Shown here: positions 8,141 through 16,918 of the stretch, piece by piece
How the letters are laid out: every line of letters begins with the position of its first letter
Position numbering within the stretch: position 1 is the stretch's first letter
Origin: Sungkyunkwania multivorans
GTDB lineage: Bacteria; Bacteroidota; Bacteroidia; Flavobacteriales; Flavobacteriaceae
DNA length: 64,000 nucleotides
Reading direction: 5' to 3'
Assembly (NCBI RefSeq): GCF_042675645.1
Contig: NZ_JBHTJH010000010.1
Span: forward strand, 1-64,000
The notes under the pieces: generated by a model
The model's input: only the letters and a program-made list of their open reading frames with translations
What the model was told of the DNA's origin: nothing
Database searches by the model: none
Program-made: the position numbers and the translations under genes

Positions 8141-11100
8141 TTACTCCTCTAATCTGATATCTAGCCCAAGGCCTTTCAATTCGTGCATTAGTACGTTGAA
8201 AGACTCAGGTAGCCCTGGTTCTGGCATCGGCTCACCTTTTACGATGGCCTCATACGTTTTTGCTCTACCAATTACATCATCAGATTTAACGGTCAAAATC
8301 TCTCTAAGCGTGCTCGAGGCTCCGTAGGCTTCCAATGCCCAAACTTCCATCTCACCAAAACGCTGACCTCCAAACTGGGCCTTACCACCTAGAGGCTGCT
8401 GCGTGATCAATGAGTATGGTCCAATAGAACGCGCGTGCATCTTATCATCTACCATGTGGCCTAGCTTCAGCATATAGATAACACCAACTGTAGCTGCCTG
8501 GTCGAAACGTTCTCCGGTTCCACCATCGTACAAATAGGTATGGCCAAACCTTGGAACACCGGCTTCGTCTGTAAGCTCATTGATCTCGTCCAATGTAGCC
8601 CCATCGAAGATCGGTGTAGCGAACTTCTTACCAAGTTTTAGTCCTGCCCAACCAAGAACGGTCTCATAAATCTGACCGATGTTCATACGAGAAGGTACCC
8701 CAAGTGGGTTAAGAACGATGTCTACTGGAGTTCCATCCTCTAAGAATGGCATATCCTCTTCGCGAACAATACGTGCGACGATACCTTTGTTACCGTGACG
8801 TCCAGCCATCTTATCACCTACCTTTAGCTTACGTTTCTTGGCGATATACACTTTTGCAAGTTTGATGATTCCGGCAGGAAGTTCGTCTCCGACAGAAATG
8901 GTAAACTTATCTCTACGCAAAGATCCTTGAAGGTCATTCTCCTTGATCTTATAATTGTGTAAAAGATCCTTAACCGCTGCATTGGTCTCATCATCTGTAG
9001 TCCATGTTCCACCTACCAAATGCGTGAAGTCGTCAACAGAGTTTAGCATCTTTAAGGTGAACTTTTTCCCTTTTGGAAGTACTTCTTCTCCTAGGTCGTT
9101 TTGAACACCTTGACAAGTTTTACCATTGACCAAGGTGAAGAGCTTCTCGATCAATACATCCTGAAGTTCTTGGAACTTCGCGGTGTATTCCATCTCTAAA
9201 GCAGCAACATCTTCTTTGTCCTTTGCTCTTCTGCGTTTATCCTTAATGGCTCTTGCAAACAATTTCTTGTCTATCACGACCCCTCTTAAGGATGGTGAGG
9301 CTTTGAGGGAGGCGTCCTTAACGTCTCCTGCTTTATCACCAAAGATCGCTCTCAAAAGTTTTTCCTCTGGTGTAGGGTCTGATTCTCCTTTTGGAGTGAT
9401 CTTACCTATAAGGATATCGCCAGGATTGACCTCAGCTCCGATACGGATCATTCCATTCTCATCGAGTTCTTTGGTCGCTTCCTCACTGACATTAGGGATG
9501 TCGTTGGTAAGTTCTTCGGTACCTAATTTCGTATCACGAACTTCCAAGGCGTACTCGTCTATATGAATAGAGGTAAAGATATCATCTCTTACCACTTTCT
9601 CCGATATTACGATAGCATCCTCAAAGTTATATCCTTTCCAAGGCATGAAGGCAACCTTCATATTTCTACCTAGGGCAAGTTCTCCAGCTTGGGTAGCATA
9701 CCCTTCACATAAAACTTGACCTTTGGCAACTTTATCTCCTTTACGAACGATAGGTTTCAAGTTGATGGAAGTCCCTTGATTGGTCTTTCTAAACTTGATA
9801 AGGTCATATGTTTTTGTATCACCATCGAAACTCACCAACGCATCGCGCTCGCTCATTTCATATTTGATGGTGATTTTTTGAGCATCTACACTAACGACCT
9901 CTCCATTTCCTTCAGCATTGATCAAAACTCGAGAATCTGATGCCACTTGACGTTCTAAGCCAGTACCCACGATTGGTGAATCTGGTCTTAACAATGGGAC
10001 TGCCTGGCGCATCATGTTAGACCCCATCAAGGCACGGTTTGCATCATCGTGCTCTAAGAAAGGAATCAAAGATGCAGATATCGAAGCGATCTGATTTGGT
10101 GCGACATCGGTATATTGAACTTCCGATGGTGCGACCACTGGGAAATCACCCTCTTCTCTTGCAATGACTCTCTCTGCCGTAATGGTTCCATCATCCTTAA
10201 TTGGAATGTTAGCTTGTGCTATTTTCATTCCTTCTTCTTCTTCAGCACTCAGGAAACTAAATTTGCTTATATCTACCTTTCCATTCTCCACCTTTCGGTA
10301 TGGAGTTTCCAAGAATCCCATTTGGTTGACCTTGGCAAAAACACCCAATGAGGATATTAGACCAATGTTTGGACCTTCGGGCGTTTCTATAGGACATAGT
10401 CGGCCGTAGTGGGTATAATGAACATCACGTACTTCAAAACCTGCTCGCTCTCTTGAAAGACCTCCTGGCCCTAGGGCAGACAATCTACGTTTGTGTGTGA
10501 TCTCGGCCAATGGATTTGTTTGGTCCATGAACTGAGAAAGCTGATTCGTACCAAAGAATGAGTTGATCACTGAAGACAAGGTCTTTGCGTTGATAAGATC
10601 GATCGGTGTAAAGACTTCGTTATCTCTAACATTCATTCGTTCACGGATGGTACGGGCCATACGTGCCAATCCAACACCGAACTGCGCAGAAAGTTGTTCT
10701 CCAACAGTTCTTACACGACGGTTAGAAAGGTGATCGATATCATCAATCTCTGCTTTAGAGTTGATCAATTCGATCAAGTATTTAATGATGGTAATGATAT
10801 CTTCCTTAGTTAAGACCTGCTTGTCCATTGCGATATCAAGTCCCAACTTCTTATTCATTCTGTAACGACCTACTTCGCCTAAATTATAGCGCTGGTCCGA
10901 GAAGAACAGTTTATCGATGATGCCACGTGCCGTTTCTTCATCGGGTGGTTCGGCATTACGCAGCTGACGATAAATATGTTCTACCGCTTCCTTTTCGGAG
11001 TTGGTCGGGTCTTTTTGTAATGTATTGTGGATAATAGCATAGTCCGCCTGAAGATTGTCTTCTTTATGAAGAAGAATCGTCTTAGCATCTGCCTCCAAGA

Positions 11101-11950
11101 TCTCATCAACGTGTTCCTTTTCTAGAACGGTATCACGATCAAGGATGATCTCGTTTCGCTCGATAGAAACAACCTCACCTGTATCTTCATCTACAAAATC
11201 CTCGTGCCATGTTTTTAGAACACGTGCAGCAAGTTTACGACCTAATATTTTCTTAAGTCCAGTTTTTGAAACTTTCACCTCTTCTGCAAGGTCAAAGATC
11301 TCCAAGATGTCCTTATCTCTTTCAAAACCGATAGCACGGAAGAGTGTTGTTACGGGCAACTTCTTTTTCCTATCGATGTAAGCGTACATGACGCTATTGA
11401 TGTCTGTGGCAAATTCTATCCAAGAACCTTTGAATGGAATTACTCTTGCCGAATATAATTTGGTTCCATTAGCATGGAAGGATTGACCGAAGAAAACCCC
11501 TGGCGAACGGTGCAACTGAGAAACTACTACTCGTTCTGCCCCATTGATCACGAAGGTACCGCTGGGAGTCATGTACGGGATAGTACCTAGGTACACATCT
11601 TGTACGATGGTCTCAAAGTCTTCGTGTTCTGGGTCGGTACAATATAGCTTTAATCTTGCCTTTAGAGGCACGCTATAAGTTAATCCTCTTTCGATACATT
11701 CTTGGATGCTGTATCGTGGTGGATCTATGAAATAGTCGAGGAATTCTAGTACAAATTGATTGCGAGTATCCGTTATTGGGAAATTCTCCATGAAGGTATT
11801 GTAAAGACCTTCGTTACCTCGCTCTTCTGATTTTGTTTCCAGTTGGAAGAAATCTTGGAAAGATTTGATCTGAATATCTAGGAAGTCTGGATACTCAGGG
11901 GTATTCTTTGCCGAAGCGAAATTGATTCTTTCAGTCTGAGTCGTGATCAT
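8141..11950 (-). CDS. rpoB: DNA-directed RNA polymerase subunit beta
   Basis: This 1269-residue protein is the beta subunit of RNA polymerase. I start it at ATG 11950 (MITTQTERINFAS), which matches the usual flavobacterial start, rather than at a TTG one codon upstream. The rifampicin-binding cluster near residue 470 reads FGTNQLSQFMDQTNPLAE then THKRRLSALGPGG, with Asp, His and Ser at the classical resistance positions, so the site looks wild type. The C-terminal GGQRFGEMEVWALEA motif near 1200 is intact. The gene sits between rplL and rpoC in the conserved order. A two-step hairpin (12026-12064) precedes it and could tune its level relative to L7/L12. Confidence 0.99.
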   Translation of the reverse strand: MITTQTERINFASAKNTPEYPDFLDIQIKSFQDFFQLETKSEERGNEGLYNTFMENFPITDTRNQFVLEFLDYFIDPPRYSIQECIERGLTYSVPLKARLKLYCTDPEHEDFETIVQDVYLGTIPYMTPSGTFVINGAERVVVSQLHRSPGVFFGQSFHANGTKLYSARVIPFKGSWIEFATDINSVMYAYIDRKKKLPVTTLFRAIGFERDKDILEIFDLAEEVKVSKTGLKKILGRKLAARVLKTWHEDFVDEDTGEVVSIERNEIILDRDTVLEKEHVDEILEADAKTILLHKEDNLQADYAIIHNTLQKDPTNSEKEAVEHIYRQLRNAEPPDEETARGIIDKLFFSDQRYNLGEVGRYRMNKKLGLDIAMDKQVLTKEDIITIIKYLIELINSKAEIDDIDHLSNRRVRTVGEQLSAQFGVGLARMARTIRERMNVRDNEVFTPIDLINAKTLSSVINSFFGTNQLSQFMDQTNPLAEITHKRRLSALGPGGLSRERAGFEVRDVHYTHYGRLCPIETPEGPNIGLISSLGVFAKVNQMGFLETPYRKVENGKVDISKFSFLSAEEEEGMKIAQANIPIKDDGTITAERVIAREEGDFPVVAPSEVQYTDVAPNQIASISASLIPFLEHDDANRALMGSNMMRQAVPLLRPDSPIVGTGLERQVASDSRVLINAEGNGEVVSVDAQKITIKYEMSERDALVSFDGDTKTYDLIKFRKTNQGTSINLKPIVRKGDKVAKGQVLCEGYATQAGELALGRNMKVAFMPWKGYNFEDAIVISEKVVRDDIFTSIHIDEYALEVRDTKLGTEELTNDIPNVSEEATKELDENGMIRIGAEVNPGDILIGKITPKGESDPTPEEKLLRAIFGDKAGDVKDASLKASPSLRGVVIDKKLFARAIKDKRRRAKDKEDVAALEMEYTAKFQELQDVLIEKLFTLVNGKTCQGVQNDLGEEVLPKGKKFTLKMLNSVDDFTHLVGGTWTTDDETNAAVKDLLHNYKIKENDLQGSLRRDKFTISVGDELPAGIIKLAKVYIAKKRKLKVGDKMAGRHGNKGIVARIVREEDMPFLEDGTPVDIVLNPLGVPSRMNIGQIYETVLGWAGLKLGKKFATPIFDGATLDEINELTDEAGVPRFGHTYLYDGGTGERFDQAATVGVIYMLKLGHMVDDKMHARSIGPYSLITQQPLGGKAQFGGQRFGEMEVWALEAYGASSTLREILTVKSDDVIGRAKTYEAIVKGEPMPEPGLPESFNVLMHELKGLGLDIRLEE

Positions 11951-12020
11951 CAATGGACGATATTAGGTTTAAAATAAAAGGAAAAACGTAGGCTATTGGT
12001 AAGCGTACGTTTATATACGC

Positions 12021-12064
12021 AAAAGGGTTTAGGCCTATCCCACTATGTGGGAAAGACCTAAACC
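12021..12064 (-). terminator. Hairpin with T run between rplL and rpoB (candidate attenuator)
   Basis: The outer stem GGTTTAGG (12026-12033) pairs with CCTAAACC (12057-12064). An inner stem CCCAC/GTGGG (12039-12043 with 12047-12051) closes a three-base loop. On the minus strand the structure is followed by C and TTTT (12025-12021). Escherichia coli has a partial terminator at the same junction; by position this is likely its functional counterpart. Confidence 0.65.
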
Positions 12065-12086
12065 AAGTTTTCAAAGCTTGGTAAGC

Positions 12087-12464
12087 TTACTTAAGCTCAA
12101 CCTCTGCTCCGGCTTCTTCTAGAGATGCTTTAAGCCCTTCAGCCTCATCTTTAGAAACACCTTCTTTAATTGGAGCAGGTGCGCTATCTACTAGTTCTTT
12201 GGCATCTTTAAGCCCAGCACCTGTAAGCTCTTTTACAAGCTTAACGACTGCTAGCTTAGATGCACCGGCTGCTTTAAGGATAACATCAAACTCAGTTTTC
12301 TCTTCAGCAGCATCACCACCAGCACCGCCAGCAGGACCAGCAACAGCTACAGCTGCAGCTGCAGGCTCGATACCATATTCTTCTTTAAGGATATCAGCTA
12401 ACTCGTTTACTTCTTTTACTGTAAGGTTAACCAATTGTTCTGCAAAATCTTTCAAATCTGCCAT
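12087..12464 (-). CDS. rplL: Ribosomal protein bL12 (L7/L12)
   Basis: This 125-residue stalk protein has the expected layout: an N-terminal dimerisation helix (MADLKDFAEQLVNLTVKEV), an Ala/Gly-rich hinge near residues 36-52 (AAAAVAVAGPAGG), and the C-terminal factor-binding domain with KTEFDVIL, KLAVVKLVKELTGAGLKDAK and a final EVELK. It recruits elongation and initiation factors to the ribosome. It lies 64 bases after rplJ in the standard rplJ-rplL pair, and is followed by the candidate attenuator before rpoB. Confidence 0.99.
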   Translation of the reverse strand: MADLKDFAEQLVNLTVKEVNELADILKEEYGIEPAAAAVAVAGPAGGAGGDAAEEKTEFDVILKAAGASKLAVVKLVKELTGAGLKDAKELVDSAPAPIKEGVSKDEAEGLKASLEEAGAEVELK

Positions 12465-12528
12465 TTTCTATCGTTTTAAAAAATTGTAATTAAAAATATT
12501 AGTGTTATAAAGTGCGTTCTTTGTTGTA

Positions 12529-13050
12529 TTATCCTTGTTTCTCGGATAATGTTTTAAGGATACCAGATAATTTTCCTCCTCCAGACTGAAGGGCAGAGAC
12601 CACATTCTTGGCAGGTGACTGCAACAAGGCAATGATATCTCCGATAAGCTCTTCTCTCGATTTGATATTTACAAGTGCCTCCAATTGGTCGTCACCTAAG
12701 TAAATCGCTTCTTCGATAAAAGCTCCCTTTAAAACTGGTCGTTCTGATTTCTTTCGGAAATCCTTGATCACTTTCGCTGGGGCATTCCCCGTCTCGGCGA
12801 TCATCATTGCAGAGTTTCCTTTCAATACTTCAGGAAGTTCTCCAAAATCCTTGTCAGATGCTTCCATTGCCTTCGCAAGCAATGTATTTTTGATAACTGC
12901 TAGCTTCACTCCGGCTTTAAAACAAGCACGACGCAAATTAGAAGTAGATTCGGCATCCAATCCAGAAATATCTGCTAAGTAGATGTTATTGTTTTCAGCT
13001 AACTGAGCAGTTAAATCTTCTATAACTTGTGCTTTTTCTTCTCTAGTCAT
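12529..13050 (-). CDS. rplJ: Ribosomal protein uL10
   Basis: This 173-residue protein anchors the L7/L12 dimers to the large subunit. It starts MTREEKAQVIEDL and contains the family motif NNIYLADISGLDAEST, KLAVIKNTLLAKA near residue 50, and the GNSAMMIAE segment. The C-terminal helix (about residues 135-173) is the docking site for bL12. It lies 23 bases after rplA and immediately before rplL, as in nearly all bacteria. In other bacteria L10-L12 binds its own leader RNA; I cannot identify such a site here. Confidence 0.98.
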   Translation of the reverse strand: MTREEKAQVIEDLTAQLAENNNIYLADISGLDAESTSNLRRACFKAGVKLAVIKNTLLAKAMEASDKDFGELPEVLKGNSAMMIAETGNAPAKVIKDFRKKSERPVLKGAFIEEAIYLGDDQLEALVNIKSREELIGDIIALLQSPAKNVVSALQSGGGKLSGILKTLSEKQG

Positions 13051-13073
13051 GATCTAAAATTTAAACTGTCTTA

Positions 13074-13763
13074 TTAACCTACTTTTGTATCTATGGGAAC
13101 ACTAGGACTCATTGTACTTGACATAGCAATGCTCTTGATATAAGTTCCTTTAGCAGCAGTTGGTTTCAACTTTACTAATGTTTGAATCAATTCGTTTGCG
13201 TTACCAGCGATTTTCTCAGCACTAAATGATGCTTTTCCAATAGCTGCATGAACGATGCCCGTCTTATCAACTTTAAAATCGATCTTACCAGCTTTTACTT
13301 CGCTCACCGCTTTGGCAACATCCATAGTTACCGTACCGGTCTTTGGGTTTGGCATTAAACCTCTAGGCCCTAATACACGTCCTAATGGTCCCAATTTACC
13401 CATTACGCTAGGCATTGTGATGATTACATCGACATCTGTCCAACCACCTTTGATCTTGTCAAGGTACTCGTCTAGTCCTACAAAATCAGCTCCAGCCTCT
13501 TTTGCTTCAGCTTCTTTGTCTGGTGTAACCAACGCCAATACTTTAACATCTTTACCTGTTCCGTGCGGAAGTGTTACCACCCCTCTGACCATTTGGTTGG
13601 CCTTTCGAGGATCTACACCCAATCTCACGGCAATGTCTACGGAGGCATCAAATTTCACGTTTGTGATCTCTTTTACCAAAGCGGAAGCTTCCTCTACCGA
13701 GTACAACTTATTTCTATCCACTTTAGCTCTCGCCTCTTTTTGCTTTTTTGTTAATTTTGCCAT
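13074..13763 (-). CDS. rplA: Ribosomal protein uL1
   Basis: This 229-residue protein forms the L1 stalk of the large subunit and binds 23S rRNA near the E site. Diagnostic stretches include VDIAVRLGVDPRKANQMVRG, VVTLPHGTGKDVKVLA, the GRVLGPRGLMPNPKTGTV motif near residue 130, and VDKTGIVHAAIGKASF. Length fits the family. It lies 13 bases downstream of rplK and 23 upstream of rplJ, so the four ribosomal protein genes form one tight operon segment. L1 commonly represses its own rplK-rplA mRNA; no operator was identified here. Confidence 0.99.
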   Translation of the reverse strand: MAKLTKKQKEARAKVDRNKLYSVEEASALVKEITNVKFDASVDIAVRLGVDPRKANQMVRGVVTLPHGTGKDVKVLALVTPDKEAEAKEAGADFVGLDEYLDKIKGGWTDVDVIITMPSVMGKLGPLGRVLGPRGLMPNPKTGTVTMDVAKAVSEVKAGKIDFKVDKTGIVHAAIGKASFSAEKIAGNANELIQTLVKLKPTAAKGTYIKSIAMSSTMSPSVPIDTKVG

Positions 13764-13776
13764 TTCTTTTTAAGAT

Positions 13777-14214
13777 TTAAAAAGGTCTGTTACCTGACAC
13801 CGTTAATCCCATAGATCTTGCAGTACCAGCCACCATGCTCATGGCAGATTCAACGGTAAATGCGTTAAGATCTTGCATTTTGTCTTCAGCGATCTGCTTT
13901 ACTTGATCCCAAGTAACGCTCGCCACCTTCTTTCTGTTAGGTTCACCAGATCCTTTTTTGATCTTAGCTGCTTCCATCAACTGAACCGCCGCTGGAGGTG
14001 TCTTTACAACAAAGTCGAACGACTTATCCTTGTACACAGTGATCACAACAGGTAATACTTTACCTGGCTTATCCTGAGTTCTAGCATTGAATTGCTTACA
14101 GAACTCCATGATATTAACCCCTGCGGCACCTAAAGCGGGTCCTACCGGTGGCGATGGATTCGCGGCACCTCCCCTAACTTGTAGTTTAACTACTTTACTT
14201 ACTTCTTTAGCCAT
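13777..14214 (-). CDS. rplK: Ribosomal protein uL11
   Basis: This 145-residue protein sits at the GTPase-associated centre of the large subunit and is needed for stringent-response sensing by RelA-type enzymes. The Pro-rich N-terminus (GGAANPSPPVGPALG) and the GVNIMEFCKQFNART motif are typical, as is the C-terminal rRNA-binding domain with KKGSGEPNR, KVASVTWDQ and AMSMVAGTARSMGLTV. It starts the rplK-rplA-rplJ-rplL block, 81 bases after nusG. Confidence 0.99.
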   Translation of the reverse strand: MAKEVSKVVKLQVRGGAANPSPPVGPALGAAGVNIMEFCKQFNARTQDKPGKVLPVVITVYKDKSFDFVVKTPPAAVQLMEAAKIKKGSGEPNRKKVASVTWDQVKQIAEDKMQDLNAFTVESAMSMVAGTARSMGLTVSGNRPF

Positions 14215-14295
14215 TTTGCGATTAATTTAAAATTTCGAAATATTCTTTACAGTTGGAAGCTTTAAAGAAATACCTCTATATATAATATGTAACAA

Positions 14296-14847
14296 TTATA
14301 CTTTCTCTACTTGCATATAGCTTAGCTCTAATGGGGTCTTTCTTCCGAAAATTTTCACCATTACCTCTAGCTTACGCTTTTCTTCATTCACTTTTTCAAC
14401 AGTACCATTGAAACCATTGAAAGGACCATCGATCACTTTTATTGTTTCTCCAACAACATAGGGAATCGCCACATTGTCATCTTTTACAGCGAGCTCATCC
14501 ACTTTACCTAGCATCCTGTTGACCTCGGCTTGACGAAGTGGCACAGGGTCGCCTCCTTTGGTCTCTCCCAAGAAACCTATGACGTTTGTTATCGACTTTA
14601 TGATGTGCGGTACTTCACCTCCAAGATTCGCCTTTATCATTATATATCCTGGAAAATAAACGCGTTCCTTATTTATCTTCTTACCATTTCTGATCTGGAT
14701 CACCTTTTCTGTAGGTACCAGGACCTCTTCCACAAAATCCGATAGACCATGACGCTCTATCTCGCTCTCAATGTATCCTTTGATCTTATTCTCTTGACCA
14801 CTGACAGCCCTTACCACGTACCACTTTTTTACCATTGTATCTGCCAT
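14296..14847 (-). CDS. nusG: Transcription termination/antitermination factor NusG
   Basis: This 183-residue protein binds elongating RNA polymerase. The N-terminal NGN domain is recognisable (KKWYVVRAVSGQENKIKGYI, EEVLVPTEKV, YFPGYIMIKA near residues 63-75). A C-terminal KOW domain follows (about 128-160, GETIKVIDGPFNGFNGTVE). It lies 19 bases after secE and before rplK, the usual secE-nusG-rplK order. The start could be either of two nearby methionines (residue 1 or 5); the upstream one is kept. Confidence 0.98.
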   Translation of the reverse strand: MADTMVKKWYVVRAVSGQENKIKGYIESEIERHGLSDFVEEVLVPTEKVIQIRNGKKINKERVYFPGYIMIKANLGGEVPHIIKSITNVIGFLGETKGGDPVPLRQAEVNRMLGKVDELAVKDDNVAIPYVVGETIKVIDGPFNGFNGTVEKVNEEKRKLEVMVKIFGRKTPLELSYMQVEKV

Positions 14848-14866
14848 AGCATTCTACGTGTTAAGA

Positions 14867-15058
14867 TTAAAATAACTTAAAGATCTCTTTCATAGCTCTG
14901 GAAAATACAGAGTCGACCCCCCAAATAGCAAGTGAGAATATGATTGAAAAAATAGCAACAACGACCGTAAGCCTTTGCGCCTCTGGCCAAGGTGTCCAGG
15001 TCACGTTGTTTTTCAATTCTTCAAAAGATTCTCTTATATATGTTACTACTCCTGCCAT
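14867..15058 (-). CDS. secE: Preprotein translocase subunit SecE
   Basis: This 63-residue protein is the small essential subunit of the SecYEG channel. It has the conserved amphipathic stretch SFEELKNNVTWTPWPEAQR followed by one membrane span (about residues 29-50, VVVAIFSIIFSLAIWGVDS). Bacteroidota SecE is of this short, single-span type. It lies between tRNA-Trp (16 bases) and nusG (19 bases), and is probably co-transcribed with both. Confidence 0.97.
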   Translation of the reverse strand: MAGVVTYIRESFEELKNNVTWTPWPEAQRLTVVVAIFSIIFSLAIWGVDSVFSRAMKEIFKLF

Positions 15059-15074
15059 TTTATTTTATTTTTTG

Positions 15075-15145
15075 CACGGGTGGAGAGATTCGAACTCCCA
15101 TCAACGGTTTTGGAGACCGCTATTCTACCCTTGAACTACACCCGT
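15075..15145 (-). tRNA. tRNA-Trp (anticodon CCA)
   Basis: The minus strand folds into a 71-base tRNA. The acceptor arm ACGGGTG (15145-15139) pairs with CACCCGT (15082-15076). The anticodon loop is CTCCAAA with CCA, and the T-loop reads TTCGAAT. The 3' CCA is not encoded, as usual in this phylum. It sits between tuf and secE. Confidence 0.97.
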
Positions 15146-15154
15146 AATTGTTAG

Positions 15155-15183
15155 AAAAGGCGTCCCGAAAATCGGGACACCTT
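15155..15183 (-). terminator. Hairpin with T run between tuf and tRNA-Trp
   Basis: The stem AAGG/CCTT (15157-15160 with 15080-15083 in the thousands block, i.e. 15180-15183) continues after one mismatch into GTCCCGA/TCGGGAC (15162-15168 with 15172-15178) with a three-base loop. Four T follow on the minus strand. It probably ends most tuf transcripts, with read-through supplying tRNA-Trp, secE and nusG. Confidence 0.7.
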
Positions 15184-15213
15184 GTTCCATATTTATTTGA
15201 TAAACTATTGACC

Positions 15214-16401
15214 TTAGTCTAGGATTTCAGTTACCTGACCTGCTCCTACTGTTCTACCTCCTTCACGGATAGCAAAACGAAGACCTAGGTTAAGTGCGAT
15301 AGGCTGAATCAAGTCTACTGTAATAGTAAGGTTATCACCTGGCATTACCATTTCAACTCCATCAGGAAGATTGATGTTTCCTGTTACGTCAGTCGTACGA
15401 ACGTAGAACTGTGGACGGTAGTTATTATGGAATGGTGTGTGACGACCACCTTCTTCTTTCTTAAGGATATATACCTCAGCTTTGAATTTAGCGTGAGGAG
15501 TTACAGAACCTGGCTTACAGATAACCATTCCTCTTTTGATATCGGTTTTCTCGATACCTCTAAGTAGGATACCTACGTTATCACCAGCTTCACCTCTGTC
15601 GAGGATCTTACGGAACATCTCTACTCCTGTGATCGTAGAAGTCAATTTCTCTGCACCCATACCGATGATCTCTACTGGGTCACCAGTGTTAGCAACACCA
15701 GTTTCGATACGTCCTGTTGCAACTGTACCACGACCAGTAATAGAGAATACATCCTCTATCGGCATCAAGAAATCCTTGTCGACATCACGCTGAGGAAGTT
15801 CGATCCAGCTATCAACCGCATCCATCAACTCCATCACAGAGTCAACCCACTTCGCTTCACCGTTTAGTGCACCAAGCGCAGAACCTTGGATAACAGGACC
15901 GTTGTCTCCGTCATACTCGTAGAAAGAAAGCAAATCTCTTACTTCCATATCAACAAGTTCTAAAAGCTCTTCATCATCCACCATATCACACTTGTTCAAG
16001 AATACAACGATTCTTGGAACACCTACCTGACGACCAAGAAGGATGTGCTCACGAGTTTGTGGCATAGGACCATCTGTAGCCGCAACTACAAGAATCGCTC
16101 CATCCATCTGAGCAGCACCAGTAACCATGTTCTTTACGTAATCCGCGTGACCTGGACAGTCAACGTGCGCATAGTGACGGTTAGCTGTTTGATACTCTAC
16201 GTGAGAAGTGTTGATAGTAATACCTCTTTCTTTCTCTTCTGGAGCGTTATCGATCGTATCGAAGTCTCTAGCCTCAGAAAGACCTTTCTCTGCTAAAACT
16301 TTAGTGATAGCAGCTGTCAAAGTTGTTTTACCGTGATCTACGTGTCCAATAGTACCAATATTCAAGTGGGGTTTGGAACGATCAAAAGTTTCCTTTGCCA
16401 T
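15214..16401 (-). CDS. tuf: Elongation factor Tu
   Basis: This 395-residue GTPase delivers aminoacyl-tRNA to the ribosome. The G motifs are intact: GHVDHGKT (residues 19-26), the switch II motif DCPGH near 81, and NKCD near 136. The C-terminal beta-barrel domains include GRGTVATGRIE and the final GGRTVGAGQVTEILD. It follows tRNA-Thr(GGT) by 55 bases and precedes tRNA-Trp, in a tRNA-tuf-secE arrangement. No SD-like site is visible before the ATG, as expected in this phylum. Confidence 0.99.
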   Translation of the reverse strand: MAKETFDRSKPHLNIGTIGHVDHGKTTLTAAITKVLAEKGLSEARDFDTIDNAPEEKERGITINTSHVEYQTANRHYAHVDCPGHADYVKNMVTGAAQMDGAILVVAATDGPMPQTREHILLGRQVGVPRIVVFLNKCDMVDDEELLELVDMEVRDLLSFYEYDGDNGPVIQGSALGALNGEAKWVDSVMELMDAVDSWIELPQRDVDKDFLMPIEDVFSITGRGTVATGRIETGVANTGDPVEIIGMGAEKLTSTITGVEMFRKILDRGEAGDNVGILLRGIEKTDIKRGMVICKPGSVTPHAKFKAEVYILKKEEGGRHTPFHNNYRPQFYVRTTDVTGNINLPDGVEMVMPGDNLTITVDLIQPIALNLGLRFAIREGGRTVGAGQVTEILD

Positions 16402-16456
16402 GATTTAATGAATTTAATCTTAGTTATATATTAGTGTTCAATTTATATGAAAAATG

Positions 16457-16528
16457 AGCCAACGACGGGATTTGAACCCGTGGCCTCTTCCTTACCAAGG
16501 AAACGCTCTACCCCTGAGCTACGTCGGC
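16457..16528 (-). tRNA. tRNA-Thr (anticodon GGT)
   Basis: The minus strand gives a 72-base cloverleaf. The acceptor GCCGACG (16528-16522) pairs with CGTTGGC (16464-16458) through one G-U. The anticodon loop is TTGGTAA and the T-loop TTCAAAT. No CCA is encoded. It lies directly upstream of tuf, matching thrT-tufB in Escherichia coli. Confidence 0.97.
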
Positions 16529-16689
16529 ATAAAGTGTTTAAACCACTCTTACTATATAAAAATAGGAAGAGTTTCCTGTGCCCTTGTCAGCCCACATTAG
16601 GCCACAACAAGAATACTCATTGGTGTAAATTTTACCCTCACTGAAATCACGACCGAGTCATGATGATTTTCAGCTCCAACTTACCTTTG

Positions 16690-16762
16690 AGCGGGAGACC
16701 GGGTTCGAACCGGCGACATTCAGCTTGGAAGGCTGACGCTCTACCAACTGAGCTACTCCCGC
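16690..16762 (-). tRNA. tRNA-Gly (anticodon TCC)
   Basis: The 73-base minus-strand cloverleaf has acceptor GCGGGAG (16762-16756) pairing with CTCCCGC (16697-16691). The D-arm contains AGTTGG, the anticodon loop is CTTCCAA with TCC, and the T-loop is TTCGAAC. It corresponds to glyT in the tRNA-tuf cluster. Confidence 0.97.
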
Positions 16763-16837
16763 GTTTTTGAATTACGAATTTTAATTTTCGAATTCAGATT
16801 TATTCACCTTAAAAATACACTCCCGAGTCCTCGGGAT

Positions 16838-16918
16838 CGCGCATCCCGTTCGGGTGGCCCCGACATCCTTGGATTCGCTCACCTTCGCTCGCGCATACCG
16901 TTCGGGTGGCCCCGAACA
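16838..16918. repeat. GC-rich direct repeat pair in the tRNA-Gly/tRNA-Tyr spacer
   Basis: Two near-identical 28-29 base copies (16838-16865 and 16890-16918) share CCGTTCGGGTGGCCCCGA and differ at two positions. They are far more GC-rich than their surroundings. The spacer also contains ATTCGCTCACCTTCGCTCGC between them. Confidence 0.8.

Noticed and set aside
11951..11953. TTG one codon upstream of the rpoB ATG as a start
   Set aside because: The next codon is ATG and gives the usual flavobacterial RpoB N-terminus.
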